Source: Paracoccaceae bacterium (GTDB taxonomy: Bacteria; Pseudomonadota; Alphaproteobacteria; Rhodobacterales; Rhodobacteraceae). Taken from it: a stretch of 64,000 nucleotides of DNA. Positions 44,375 through 53,559 of the stretch are shown piece after piece; position 1 is the first letter of the stretch; every line of letters starts with the position of its first letter. The DNA lies in the NCBI GenBank assembly GCA_030066905.1, contig JASJAR010000004.1, positions 167,412 to 231,411 of the forward strand. The letters run 5' to 3'. The notes under the pieces were generated by a model that was given only the letters and a program-made list of their open reading frames with translations, did not search any database and was not told the DNA's origin. The position numbers and the translations under genes are program-made.

Positions 44375-45811
44375 TCATTTATTCTTTGTCCGCCAGCTAT
44401 CGGCGGCATATCCGCCCTCGCGCACTTCGCGGGCATAGGGCGTCGGCGATACTCGCACACGGATCTCGGCCTGGCGGTGTTTCTCGGCGGAGGTCTTCGC
44501 CGTGTCATCGGGCTCGCCCCATCTGAGGGTCAGCACATCGCCCTCCTCGACCGATTGGTCGACGACCCCAAGCGAGAGCACGCAGCGCTCGTTGTAGCTG
44601 TAGCCGTTGAACATCGACATCCCGACCATTCGGTCGCCCTGCATCACCATGTCCGCCGAGGAGGAGGCGTAGTTGGGCTGGGGAAAGTCGATCCACTTGT
44701 AGGGCACGCCGTCCTCGAACGCCGAGGCAATCACCGTCATCACGTCGTCGCGGTTCCACTCGAAGGTGACCTTCTTGCGGTTCGTCGGCGCGTCCTTCAG
44801 CTTCTCAAGCGCCGCCTTGCCGATGAAATCCTCCTTCTTCCAGCCGATGTAGAAGCCGTAGCCCAGTTCGAAGGGGTTTACGTAATAGTCTTCGATATTG
44901 TCCGACACGAAGCTCCCGCCGATGGCGCCGGCGGCTTCGTAGTTGTCGGCCCCAACCCAGTCGCGATACTCCGCGAGCATCCCCTCGCCGGTGTAGACTC
45001 CCGGCAGCGGCGAGGGGATCCAGCCCGATTCGAGCGTATTCGTCGCATAGGCCCGGCTTCCGCACGGGACGAGGTCCACGCCCGCACTCCGCGCCGCCTC
45101 GAGAATGGTCGAGTGCACGTAGTGCTTGTCCTCGTAGGGCCCCCAGATTTCGAGACCGGGCGCGCCGGACATCCCATGCCGCAGCGCCTGGACCTGCTTC
45201 GAGCCGACATTGATCCAGTCGACATGGAAGAACTTGATGTCGGGCACCGGCCCACCGTTCATCTTCTCAAAGACCTTCGGCGCGTCGGGCCCCTGGATCT
45301 GGTAGCGGTAATGGGTCCGCAGCACCCGTTCGCCCTCCGGCCGCGAGGTCGAGCGGGGGTCGTGCCTGATCCGCACATTCCAACTGCCCCAGGCCGCCGC
45401 GAACATCAGCCAGTGCGACGTGGGCGCCCGGCCGACAAGGATGAACTTGTCCGTGCGCTCGCGGAAGACGATGTGATCGCCGATCACGTGACCGGCAGGC
45501 GTGACAGGCACGTAGTGCTTCGCGCGGTTGAGATCGAAGTTCGAGAAGTCATTGATCCCATGATGGGACAGGAATGCCTCCGCCTGCGGCCCCTCGACGA
45601 TCAGCTCGTCCATGTGGTGGCTCTGGTCGAACAGCACGGCCGATTTCCGCCAGGCTTCCTGCTCCACCCGCCAGTTCCGGAACTCGGGCGTGACCACGGG
45701 ATAGACGTACATGCCGATCGTCGAGTTGCGGAGCATCTCGACCGGACTTTTGTAATTCGCCATGACATCTGTAAGGCTCGGCACGACGGGTCTCTCCTCG
45801 GTCGTCGTCAC
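44375..45811 (-). CDS. ligM: LigM-like tetrahydrofolate-dependent O-demethylase (GcvT family)
   Basis: The 478-aa GcvT-fold protein closely follows sphingomonad LigM (vanillate/3-O-methylgallate O-demethylase, about 471 aa, from memory): VEMLRNSTIGMYVYPVVTPEFRNWRVEQEAWRKSAVLFDQSHHMDEL, YVPVTPAGHVIGDHIVF, LRHGMSGAPGLEIWGPYE, NTLESGWIPSPLPGVYTGE and SMFNGYSYNERCVLSLGVVD. It moves the methyl of a methoxyaryl acid to THF. It starts with GTG overlapping the GntR stop (GTGA). metF and ligH, usual helpers, are not adjacent. A related N- or S-demethylase is the alternative. Confidence 0.78.
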   Translation of the reverse strand: MTTTEERPVVPSLTDVMANYKSPVEMLRNSTIGMYVYPVVTPEFRNWRVEQEAWRKSAVLFDQSHHMDELIVEGPQAEAFLSHHGINDFSNFDLNRAKHYVPVTPAGHVIGDHIVFRERTDKFILVGRAPTSHWLMFAAAWGSWNVRIRHDPRSTSRPEGERVLRTHYRYQIQGPDAPKVFEKMNGGPVPDIKFFHVDWINVGSKQVQALRHGMSGAPGLEIWGPYEDKHYVHSTILEAARSAGVDLVPCGSRAYATNTLESGWIPSPLPGVYTGEGMLAEYRDWVGADNYEAAGAIGGSFVSDNIEDYYVNPFELGYGFYIGWKKEDFIGKAALEKLKDAPTNRKKVTFEWNRDDVMTVIASAFEDGVPYKWIDFPQPNYASSSADMVMQGDRMVGMSMFNGYSYNERCVLSLGVVDQSVEEGDVLTLRWGEPDDTAKTSAEKHRQAEIRVRVSPTPYAREVREGGYAADSWRTKNK

Positions 45812-46542
45812 TCTGCCGTCACGAGGGCGAGGCCCGGGACGCGGCGGGTCAGTTTCGGGTCGGCGTGCTGGAGATAGTCGAACTTCTCCCGGGCAAGCCG
45901 TGCGTGTTCGCGCGCAAGGGCCTCCGCGCGGCTGCCCTCGCGGGCCGCGATTGCGGCCAGAATGCCCCGGTGGTGGTCCTGTGCGCGGATCAGCGAAGCG
46001 GCGAATTCCGGGCCCATGAGCTGATCGCTCAGAAAGGAGCTCGGCGAGGCGAGCGGCAGTTGCGTGATCCTGTCGACCTCCCGTCGGATCACCGGGCTGC
46101 CGGCGAGTTGGCCGAGCATTTCGTGGAATTCGGCGTTGAGGCGCACATAGGCGGTGAAATCGAGCGCGGAAACCGGCTCCAGCGCGACGTCGATTGCATC
46201 GAGCACCGCCTCTGCCTTGGCCATAAGGGTCTCTTCGGCGCCCCGTTCGGCGGCAAGCCGCGCCGCCATGCCCTCGATCACGCCGCGCAGTTCGATGGCG
46301 TCGTTGATGTCGTCGAGATCGAAACGCGCCACCCGGCACCCGCTGCTGGCAGCCCGCACCAGAAGCCCTTCGGTGACCAGCCGGTCCATCGCCTGGCGGA
46401 GCGGTGTCCGTGAGATGCCGATCCGCTCCGACAAGGCGACTTCAGGCAGGCGCGACCCGGCGGGGTACTCCCCCGACATGATCAGGCCGCGCAGCGAGAT
46501 CGTTGCCTTCTCCGCTTGAGACATCCGGTTCGTTTCGGCCAT
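45808..46542 (-). CDS. GntR-family (FCD/VanR-like) transcriptional regulator
   Basis: The 244-aa regulator has an N-terminal winged helix (LRGLIMSGEYPAGSRLPEVALSERIGISRTPLRQAMDRLVTEGLLV) and a C-terminal FCD ligand-binding domain with metal-type histidines (NAEFHEMLG, DHHRGIL). Start ATG 46542 follows GAGAGGG. It is translationally coupled to the LigM-like gene, so it probably senses its aromatic substrate and controls both divergent sets of genes. Confidence 0.9.
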   Translation of the reverse strand: MAETNRMSQAEKATISLRGLIMSGEYPAGSRLPEVALSERIGISRTPLRQAMDRLVTEGLLVRAASSGCRVARFDLDDINDAIELRGVIEGMAARLAAERGAEETLMAKAEAVLDAIDVALEPVSALDFTAYVRLNAEFHEMLGQLAGSPVIRREVDRITQLPLASPSSFLSDQLMGPEFAASLIRAQDHHRGILAAIAAREGSRAEALAREHARLAREKFDYLQHADPKLTRRVPGLALVTAE

Positions 46543-46599
46543 TGACCCTCTCGGAAGACGCGAGGCGCAAAGAAGTCCTGCCCCCCGTGGGCCTTTAAC

Positions 46600-46609
46600 T
46601 TGTATACAA
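46600..46609. promoter_or_regulatory. Palindromic GntR-type operator TTGTATACAA
   Basis: A perfect 10-bp palindrome TTGTATACAA lies 58 bp upstream of the GntR ATG, in the divergent region between GntR (minus) and the aldehyde dehydrogenase (plus). FCD-type GntR regulators often bind sites of this form. The rest of 46543-46832 shows no gene and should contain both promoters. Confidence 0.6.
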
Positions 46610-46832
46610 TCACCCGTCAACGACCCTCTTATCTACCGATTATCGGCTCCTATTCGCTGGTTCTGTACGCAATCCAGCAGTCCTGACTGGGCCGGGCTCG
46701 GTCGCCGTTCGCACCGGCCGCTTGAAATTTCTTTCAGCACTTCTACCGTGCGACGCTCTGGGAGCCGCATTTGGCAGCGGCCGCCGCGTCGGCAGGCGGG
46801 GTGCTGCGCCGACCGTTTGAAGGGGGAGCCGG

Positions 46833-48284
46833 ATGTCGATGGCAGCGGCAAGACACTACATCGCCGGCGGCTGGGTGGACGGTGACGACGCCCCGCAAGA
46901 CAGCATCAACCCCGCGACCCTTGAGCCTCTGGGCCGTTTCCACCCCGGCAGCGCAGCGCTGGCCGATGCCGCCGCACAGGCCGCCCGTACGGCGTTTTTC
47001 GCCTCGCCATGGGCCCGGTCTCCCCGGCTCCGGGCGCAGGCGCTGTTCGAAATCGCCGACCGGCTGGAACAGGCCCGGGACGAGATCGCCGACCTTGTTG
47101 TCGCCGAGAACGGCAAGCTCCGCGCCGAGGCGCTCGGCGAGACCATGGCGGCGGTGTCGGAGACGCGCTACTACGCCGGTCTTGCCCGCAACATCCGCGG
47201 CACGATGCAGGAAATCGTGCCGGGCAGCCTGTCGCTGTTTCACCGCGAACCGGCAGGGGTGGCGGGGGTCATCGTCCCCTGGAACGCTCCGGTGACGCTC
47301 CTGATGCGGTCCCTCGCCCCGGCCCTCGCGGCCGGCTGCACCGCCGTCATCAAGCCTGCGGCCCAGACACCGGTCGTCCACGCCCGGATCATGGAGGCGA
47401 TCACCTCCGCACCCTCCCTGCCGCCCGGCGTCGTGAACTCGGTCAATGAAAACGGCATCGAGGTTGGCCGGGCGATGGTCGCCTCGCCCGATATCGACGT
47501 CATCAGCTTCACCGGGTCGAGCCGGACCGGCCAGGCGATCATGGCCGCCGCCGCGCCCACGCTGAAGCGGGTGGGGCTCGAACTTGGCGGCAAGGCGCCA
47601 GCGGTGATCTTCGAGGATGCCGATCTCGATCTCGCCGTGAAGGAACTCACCCATGGCGCTCTGGCGATGGCCGGCCAGATCTGTGTCGCCGCCGCACGGT
47701 TTCTCGTCCACGACAGCGTGGCCACCGCGTTCGAAGAGCGGGCGGTTGCGGCTTTCAGGGCGGTCCGCACCGGCCCCGGCGACGACCCGGCGAGCGAGAT
47801 GGGCAGCCTCATCGACGAAGAAAACCGCGGACGAATCGAGCGGCATATCGAACGGGCCGGGGATGAGGGCGAGCTCCTCCTTGCGGGGGAACGGATCGGC
47901 CCGGGCGCCTTTCTCACGCCGACGCTCTACCGGATCGAGGACGTCGCCTCCCCGCTCGTCCAGGAGGAGCTCTTCGGCCCGATCGTCTCGGTCGAGCGTT
48001 TCGCCGACGAGGCCGAAGCGGTTCACAAGGCGAATGCGACCCCCTACGGCCTCGCGGCGTCGGTGTTTTCCCGCGACGGTGCCCGGGCAATGCGCGCGGC
48101 GAGGTCGATCCGCGCGGGGACGGTCTGGGTCAACTCCCACCTCAGGCTCTTCGCCGAGGGCGAGACGGGGGGCTACGGGAAGTCCGGGCTCGGCCGGCTT
48201 CACGGACCGGAAGGTCTCCACGATTTCCTTGCGACCAAACATATCTACCTCGAGCCGGGCGTTGTTCCGCAACCGACCGGATGA
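46833..48284 (+). CDS. Aldehyde dehydrogenase (possible aromatic aldehyde substrate)
   Basis: The 483-aa ALDH has GVIVPWNAPV (N151), GLELGGKAPAVIFEDADL (catalytic base E250) and the nucleophile C284 in MAGQICVAAAR. It is first in a three-gene operon with a flavin monooxygenase and a CalA/HsdA-like SDR and divergent from LigM. A vanillin- or coniferaldehyde-type oxidation is plausible but inferred. GGGGGAGCC precedes the ATG. Confidence 0.88.
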   Translation: MSMAAARHYIAGGWVDGDDAPQDSINPATLEPLGRFHPGSAALADAAAQAARTAFFASPWARSPRLRAQALFEIADRLEQARDEIADLVVAENGKLRAEALGETMAAVSETRYYAGLARNIRGTMQEIVPGSLSLFHREPAGVAGVIVPWNAPVTLLMRSLAPALAAGCTAVIKPAAQTPVVHARIMEAITSAPSLPPGVVNSVNENGIEVGRAMVASPDIDVISFTGSSRTGQAIMAAAAPTLKRVGLELGGKAPAVIFEDADLDLAVKELTHGALAMAGQICVAAARFLVHDSVATAFEERAVAAFRAVRTGPGDDPASEMGSLIDEENRGRIERHIERAGDEGELLLAGERIGPGAFLTPTLYRIEDVASPLVQEELFGPIVSVERFADEAEAVHKANATPYGLAASVFSRDGARAMRAARSIRAGTVWVNSHLRLFAEGETGGYGKSGLGRLHGPEGLHDFLATKHIYLEPGVVPQPTG

Positions 48285-49870
48285 GCAACACCTTCGACGT
48301 GATCGTCAATGGCGGCGGCCCGGTCGGACTGGGCCTTGCCATCGAACTCGGCCAGCGCGGCGTCCGGTGCTGCGTCATCGAGCGGCGGATGACACCGCAG
48401 CCGATCCCGAAGGGCCAGAACCTCACCCAACGCAGCTCTGAGCATTTCCAGGCATGGGGCTGCGAGGATGACCTCCGCAGCGCCCATCCGATCCCTAAAG
48501 ACGGCGGTATCGGCGGGATGACGTCTTACGGCACGCTCCTGTCCGACTATCACTACGACGGGCTGAACCGCGCCCATGTGAAGGATTTCTACTTCGCGGC
48601 CAATGCGCGCCTCCCGCAATATGCGACCGAAGGCGTGCTGCGCCGGCGGGCGGCCGAGGTTCCGTCCCTGACCTGCCTCTACGGCTGGAGCGGCGAGGCG
48701 TTTTCCCAGGATGAAGACGGGGTAGACGTCGAGGCGGTTGCTTCGGACGGGTCCGCGCCCCGCCGGCTGCGCGCGGCCTATGTCGTGGGTTGCGACGGAA
48801 GCCGCTCCGCCGTCCGGGAGGCGGCCGGGATCGGCGAAACGCGCTCGGAGCACAACCGCCTCATGGCGCTGCTGGTGTTTCGCTCCGAAGCGCTCGACCA
48901 CCTGCTCAAGCGCTTTCCCGGCAAGGCGTTCTACAATGTGCTCCACCCGGATTACGAAGGGTACTGGCAGTTCTTCGGGCGGGTGGATCATGGGGTCTCG
49001 TGGTTCTTCCACACGCCGGTGCCGGAGGGCACGACGACAGAGAATTTCGACTTCAGCGCGCTGCTCACCCGCGCCGTCGGACAGCCCTTCGAGCACGATT
49101 TCGACTATATCGGGCTGTGGGACCTCCGGGTGGCGCTCGCCGACACCTACCGGTCGGGGCGGGTTTTCATCGCCGGCGACGCCGCCCACAGCCATCCACC
49201 CTATGGCGGGTATGGGATCAACCTTGGCTTCGAGGACGCGCGCAACCTCGGCTGGAAGCTCGCCGCCGTGATAGGGGGCTGGGGCGGGGCGGCGCTTCTC
49301 GACAGCTACGAGGCGGAGCGGCGGCCCGTCTTCGCGTCCACGGCAGGGGATTTCGTCGAACGGTTCATCGATGAGGATCGAGCGTTTCTCGAAACCTACG
49401 CGCCGGACCGCGACCGTGCCGCCTTCGAACGCGCCTGGGCGACCCGCAACCTCGACAGCGCGGAGGTCACCCGTTTCGAGCCGAACTACGCCGGCTCACC
49501 TGTCATGGCCAATGCAGGTGCGGCGCGCCCGGGCGCGCTGGGCGAGCACCGTTTCGAGGCGCGGACGGGGCATCTCCTGCCACCGCCGGGGCCTGACGGC
49601 GACCGCTCGGTGGCCGCGCGGATCGGGCGCGGATTTACGCTTCTGTCCGACGACCCCGAGGTGAGGGCGGCGTTTGTGCGCGCGGCGGAGCGTCTGGGCG
49701 TTCCGCTCGGAGCGACCGATCTCCTGCCGGACTGGCGCGAGGCCTACCGAACGAGCGCGCTTCTCGTCAGGCCGGACCGGTTCGTGGTCTGGGCGGGCGA
49801 GGCGGGTTGGACGGCCGAGGCGCTTCTTGCCCGGGCGGCGGGGCGCGAGGAGGCGCTGGCCGTTGTCTGA
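48281..49870 (+). CDS. FAD-dependent aromatic monooxygenase (MhpA/PheA type)
   Basis: The 529-aa class A flavoprotein has N-terminal GxGxxG VIVNGGGPVGLGLAIELGQRGVRCCVIERR, the middle DG motif YVVGCDGSRSAVREAAGI and the FAD ribityl motif GRVFIAGDAAHSHPPYGGYGINLGFEDARNLGWKLAAV. A C-terminal thioredoxin-like domain (about residues 420-529) is present as in phenol and 3-(3-hydroxyphenyl)propionate hydroxylases. It overlaps the ALDH by 4 bp. The ring substrate is unknown. Confidence 0.86.
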   Translation: MSNTFDVIVNGGGPVGLGLAIELGQRGVRCCVIERRMTPQPIPKGQNLTQRSSEHFQAWGCEDDLRSAHPIPKDGGIGGMTSYGTLLSDYHYDGLNRAHVKDFYFAANARLPQYATEGVLRRRAAEVPSLTCLYGWSGEAFSQDEDGVDVEAVASDGSAPRRLRAAYVVGCDGSRSAVREAAGIGETRSEHNRLMALLVFRSEALDHLLKRFPGKAFYNVLHPDYEGYWQFFGRVDHGVSWFFHTPVPEGTTTENFDFSALLTRAVGQPFEHDFDYIGLWDLRVALADTYRSGRVFIAGDAAHSHPPYGGYGINLGFEDARNLGWKLAAVIGGWGGAALLDSYEAERRPVFASTAGDFVERFIDEDRAFLETYAPDRDRAAFERAWATRNLDSAEVTRFEPNYAGSPVMANAGAARPGALGEHRFEARTGHLLPPPGPDGDRSVAARIGRGFTLLSDDPEVRAAFVRAAERLGVPLGATDLLPDWREAYRTSALLVRPDRFVVWAGEAGWTAEALLARAAGREEALAVV

Positions 49871-50639
49871 GCGCGCCCTTGCGACCGGCGCGGCCTCGGG
49901 GATCGGCCGGGCCGCGGCCATCGCCCTGAAAGCGAGGGGGCCTCGGTCATGGCGCTCGACCGCAACGACCAGGGGCGCTGCCGCCGACGCCTGGGTCCAG
50001 GTCGGTTTCGGGCGGGACGCCGAGCCGTTTCCGCCCAGCCTCGAGGGATTCGACATCCTCGTTAACTCCGCCGGGCTGCCACCGCGCGAAGGCACCGAAG
50101 CGCTGGTGCTCGAGGTCAACTTCTGCGCGCTGCGGCGGCTCACCGAAGCGGCCATTGGGCGGATGTCCGCGGGCGGCCGGGTCGTGAACGTCGCCTCCAA
50201 GGCCGGTGCGAAGTGGCGCGAGAACATCGGGCAGGTGCGACGTCTGGTTGCACTGCCGGAGCCGGCGGACCTCGACGCCTTCGTTGCGGCCGAACGCATT
50301 GACCCGGTCCGGGCCTACGATCTGTCGAAGGAGGCCGTGATCGCCTGGACGAAGGCGATGAAGGGGCCGCTGATCAGCCGCGGGCTCCGGATGAACTGCG
50401 TCAGCCCCGCCGCTGTCGACACGCCCCTGCTTGACGATTTCACCGCCGCCTTCGGCGACCATGCGACGAAGGGCATCGAGATGACCGGCCGCCCCGGGCG
50501 TGTCGAGGAAATCGCGGAGGTCATCGCCTTTCTGGCCGGTCCAGGCTCCGGATGGGTTCGGGGCTGCAACATTGAGGTCGACGGCGGCCTGACCGCGCTT
50601 CTCGAAACCTGCGATGCCGGGCTGACCGTCAGGTGGTGA
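49863..50639 (+). CDS. CalA/HsdA-like short-chain dehydrogenase with two compensating frameshifts
   Basis: The 258-aa product starts at TTG 49863, overlapping the monooxygenase stop. It has ALATGAASGIGRAAAIALKA, FDILVNSAGL, catalytic YDLSK and CSPAAVDTPLLDDF, with the long insert before YxxxK seen in 3-alpha-hydroxysteroid and coniferyl-alcohol dehydrogenases. Between 49936 and 49975 the reading frame gives RGPRSWRSTATTRG, while the +1 frame gives the expected GASVMALDRNDQ; the frame returns after GGGG at 49972-49975. So one G seems lost and one gained. If real, the cofactor-binding Asp is lost. Confidence 0.75.
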   Translation: MSERALATGAASGIGRAAAIALKARGPRSWRSTATTRGAAADAWVQVGFGRDAEPFPPSLEGFDILVNSAGLPPREGTEALVLEVNFCALRRLTEAAIGRMSAGGRVVNVASKAGAKWRENIGQVRRLVALPEPADLDAFVAAERIDPVRAYDLSKEAVIAWTKAMKGPLISRGLRMNCVSPAAVDTPLLDDFTAAFGDHATKGIEMTGRPGRVEEIAEVIAFLAGPGSGWVRGCNIEVDGGLTALLETCDAGLTVRW

Positions 50640-51480
50640 ATTGCCGCCGGAAGCCCGACGGTGTCAGGCCGCGCACCCTACGAAAGCGCCGGGTGAAGTA
50701 AGACGGGTCCGGGTAGCCCAGGCGGTAGCCGATCTCCGCCACCGTCGCCCCGGTGAAGATCAGCATCCGGCAGGCCTCGGTCATCAGGCGCCGTTCGACA
50801 TAGGCCGCCGCGCCGCGGCCCGTCGCGCTCCGGCACAGGCGGCTGAGATGGCCGGTCGTGATCGAGAGCGCCGCCGCATAGTCCGACGCGGTCCAGCCGT
50901 CGGCCATATGCGCGTCAATCAGCCGGTCGAGCGCGAACAGCCGTTCGGGTTTCTTCCGGCCGATCCGCACCGGCCCGAGCAGGCACAGCTCGGCGAGGGT
51001 GGCGAGCACGGAATGTGCCAAGCCGACGGTTCGCTGCGCCGCGAAGGGAGACGTTGTCCGGGCCGCCTTGCGAAGTTCTGCGGCAAGCACCTCAAGCGTG
51101 CCGGACGTCCGTCCGGCAAAGGGGCGGGAGAGGGCGGCGGCGACCTCCGCCCCGTTTGGGCCCGTGGAGGCCAGAACACTTGCCGGGGCGGATATCACAT
51201 CTCCGCGCACATCGGGCGTGAAGTGGAACTCGTGAACGCAATGCTCTGGAACATATAGAAAATCACCTTCGCAGAGCGTGAGCTGAACACCATCGGCATG
51301 CGCCGAAACGCGACCCGCCGTGACGAGAAAGAGCTGCGACACACCGCCGTGCCGATGCGGCAGAATACGCCAGTCGTGCAGTTTCGCCCGGTCGGGCAGG
51401 CTTTCGCAATGCACCGTGTCGGGAAAGGCCGCGGTCTCGCCGTAGAACCCGAGCGCCGGAATGGTGGCCATATCGCTCAT
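50629..51480 (-). CDS. pobR: AraC-family regulator, PobR type
   Basis: The 283-aa protein has an N-terminal cupin sensor domain (FYGETAAFPDTVHCESLPDRAKLHDWRILPHRHGGVSQLFLVTAG) and a C-terminal double HTH (YAAALSITTGHLSRLCRSATGRGAAAYVERRLMTEACRMLIFTGATVAEIGYRLGYPDPSYFTRRFRRVRGLTPSGFRRQ). It is divergent from pobA, the place of the 4-hydroxybenzoate-responsive activator in many Proteobacteria. Start ATG 51480. Its 3' end overlaps the SDR gene by 11 bp on the other strand. Confidence 0.88.
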   Translation of the reverse strand: MSDMATIPALGFYGETAAFPDTVHCESLPDRAKLHDWRILPHRHGGVSQLFLVTAGRVSAHADGVQLTLCEGDFLYVPEHCVHEFHFTPDVRGDVISAPASVLASTGPNGAEVAAALSRPFAGRTSGTLEVLAAELRKAARTTSPFAAQRTVGLAHSVLATLAELCLLGPVRIGRKKPERLFALDRLIDAHMADGWTASDYAAALSITTGHLSRLCRSATGRGAAAYVERRLMTEACRMLIFTGATVAEIGYRLGYPDPSYFTRRFRRVRGLTPSGFRRQFTT

Positions 51481-51572
51481 GCACGAAAAGTACCGGAAGC
51501 TGCGGTCTGTGTCCAATGTCACGGCTGCGATTTCTTCCTAACCTGCGCCCTATGCGCGGCAGGGAGGGTCGG

Positions 51573-52742
51573 ATGCGAACGCAGGTTGCGATTATCGGCG
51601 GTGGGCCTTCGGGCCTGCTCTTGTCCCAGCTTCTGATGCGGGCGGGGGTCGAGACTGTCGTGCTCGAACGCGCGACGCGGGACCACGTTCTGTCGCGCAT
51701 CCGTGCGGGCGTTCTCGAGGCGGGCACGGTCGCGATGCTGGAGGAGGCCGGGGTCGGCGAGCGCCTCCACCGGGACGGTCTTCCCCATGACGGCTGCTAC
51801 CTGACCGATGACGACCTGATGGTGCGGATCGACTTTCGCGAACTCACCGGCACCCCCGTCATGGTCTATGGCCAGACCGAGGTCACCGCCGACCTCTACG
51901 CCGCTCAGGATGCGCTCGGCGCCGAAATCCTCCACGAGGTCTCCGACGTCGTCATCAACGACGCCACCACCAACGCGCCCTACGTGACCTTCACGCACGG
52001 GGGCGAACAAAAACGCCTCGACTGCGCCTTCGTCGCCGGCTGCGACGGGTTCCACGGGGTGAGCCGCAAGACCATCCCCGAGGACGTCCGCCGGGAGTTC
52101 GAACGGGTCTACCCCTTCGGCTGGCTCGGCATCCTGTCAGAGACACCGCCGGCCGATCACGAACTGATCTACGCCAATTCCGCGAACGGCTTTGCCCTGG
52201 CGTCCATGCGCAGCGAGATGCTCAGCCGCTATTACGTCCAAGTCCCGCTCACCGACAAGGTGGAAGACTGGAGCGATGCGCGGTTCTGGGAGACCCTCAA
52301 ATCCTGCCTGCCGACCGGGGTCGCCGACACCCTCGTCACGGGCCCCTCGATCGAGAAATCCATCGCGCCCCTGCGCTCCTTCGTCAGCGAGCCCCTGCGC
52401 TGGGGCCGGCTGTTTCTCGTCGGCGATGCTGCCCATATCGTCCCGCCGACGGGGGCAAAGGGGCTGAACCTCGCGGTGTCCGACGTCTTCTACCTCAATC
52501 AGGCACTGATCGATGCGCTGACCAGGGGCGACGAGAGCGGTATCGACGCTTATTCGGACCGAGCCCTTACCCGGATCTGGAAGGCGATGCGGTTTTCCTG
52601 GCAGATGACGACCATGCTCCACCGCTTCGAGGGCGAGGACAACTTTGCTGCGCAGATGCGCAAAGCCACGCTGAACCATCTCGCCCAATCGGAGACCGCC
52701 CGTCGCGATCTGGCGGAGAATTACATCGGGTTGCCGTTCTGA
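51573..52742 (+). CDS. pobA: 4-hydroxybenzoate 3-monooxygenase
   Basis: The 389-aa class A flavoprotein matches PobA in length and motifs: VAIIGGGPSGLLLSQLLMRAGVETVVLERATRDHVLSRIRAGVLEAGTVAMLEEAG, FVAGCDGFHGVSRKTIP and LFLVGDAAHIVPPTGAKGLNLAVSDVFYLNQAL. It converts 4-hydroxybenzoate to protocatechuate with NADPH. GGGAGGG lies before ATG 51573. The substrate is passed to PcaHG encoded next. Confidence 0.95.
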   Translation: MRTQVAIIGGGPSGLLLSQLLMRAGVETVVLERATRDHVLSRIRAGVLEAGTVAMLEEAGVGERLHRDGLPHDGCYLTDDDLMVRIDFRELTGTPVMVYGQTEVTADLYAAQDALGAEILHEVSDVVINDATTNAPYVTFTHGGEQKRLDCAFVAGCDGFHGVSRKTIPEDVRREFERVYPFGWLGILSETPPADHELIYANSANGFALASMRSEMLSRYYVQVPLTDKVEDWSDARFWETLKSCLPTGVADTLVTGPSIEKSIAPLRSFVSEPLRWGRLFLVGDAAHIVPPTGAKGLNLAVSDVFYLNQALIDALTRGDESGIDAYSDRALTRIWKAMRFSWQMTTMLHRFEGEDNFAAQMRKATLNHLAQSETARRDLAENYIGLPF

Positions 52743-52827
52743 GGGCAGCCGTAACCCGGTCGCTGGCCCACCGCCGGGTTTGCTAGGCTGGGCCGGGGAA
52801 GACAGGTCATGAGGAGGAAGCCCGGGG

Positions 52828-53556
52828 ATGAATGACAAAGCCGCTTTGATGCCGCGCCGGCGGGAGGCGCATCCCGTCCCCTACTGGCCCGATTACAAGA
52901 CCTCGGTGACCCGGTCGCCGTCGCTGCCGCTGTTGTCGATGGAATCGACCCCCAGCGAGGAAACCGGCCCACGCTTCGGCCATTCGCTGATCGGGCCGCT
53001 CGATAACAACCTCATCGTGAACTATACGGGCGGGAAGGCCCCGGCGGTCGGCGAACGCATCCGTGTGCATGGCCGCGTGCTCGACGAGACGGGCCGCCCG
53101 GTGCCGCAGACCCTCGTCGAAATCTGGCAGGCGAACGCGGGCGGGCGCTACCGGCATATCAAGGACACCTACTTTGCGCCGCTCGACCCCAATTTCGGCG
53201 GTTGCGGGCGGACGCTGACGGATGCGGACGGCTTCTACGAGTTCATGACCATCCGCCCCGGCGCCTATCCCTGGCCGAACCGCGCCAACGACTGGCGTCC
53301 GATGCATGTTCATTTTTCGATCTTCGGCCATGCCTTCGGGCAGCGCCTCATCAGCCAGATGTATTTCGAGGGCGACCCGCTGATCGACCGCTGCCCGATC
53401 ATGGCGACGATCCGCGACCGGAGCCAGATCGAGCGGCTCGTCGCCCCCCTCGACATGCAGAATTCGAGGGCCATGGATTATCTCGCCTACAAGTTCGACA
53501 TCGTGCTTAGAGGCCGCCGCCAGACGATGTTCGAGAACAAGCCTGAGGGGATGTGA
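52828..53556 (+). CDS. pcaH: Protocatechuate 3,4-dioxygenase beta subunit
   Basis: The 242-aa intradiol dioxygenase subunit carries the non-haem Fe(III) ligands Y108 (GGRYRHIKD), Y147 (PGAYPWPN), H160 and H162 (RPMHVHFSIFG). It cleaves protocatechuate to 3-carboxy-cis,cis-muconate. GAGGAAGCCCGGGG precedes the ATG. It is 3 nt upstream of pcaG. Confidence 0.97.
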   Translation: MNDKAALMPRRREAHPVPYWPDYKTSVTRSPSLPLLSMESTPSEETGPRFGHSLIGPLDNNLIVNYTGGKAPAVGERIRVHGRVLDETGRPVPQTLVEIWQANAGGRYRHIKDTYFAPLDPNFGGCGRTLTDADGFYEFMTIRPGAYPWPNRANDWRPMHVHFSIFGHAFGQRLISQMYFEGDPLIDRCPIMATIRDRSQIERLVAPLDMQNSRAMDYLAYKFDIVLRGRRQTMFENKPEGM

Positions 53557-53559
53557 GCC

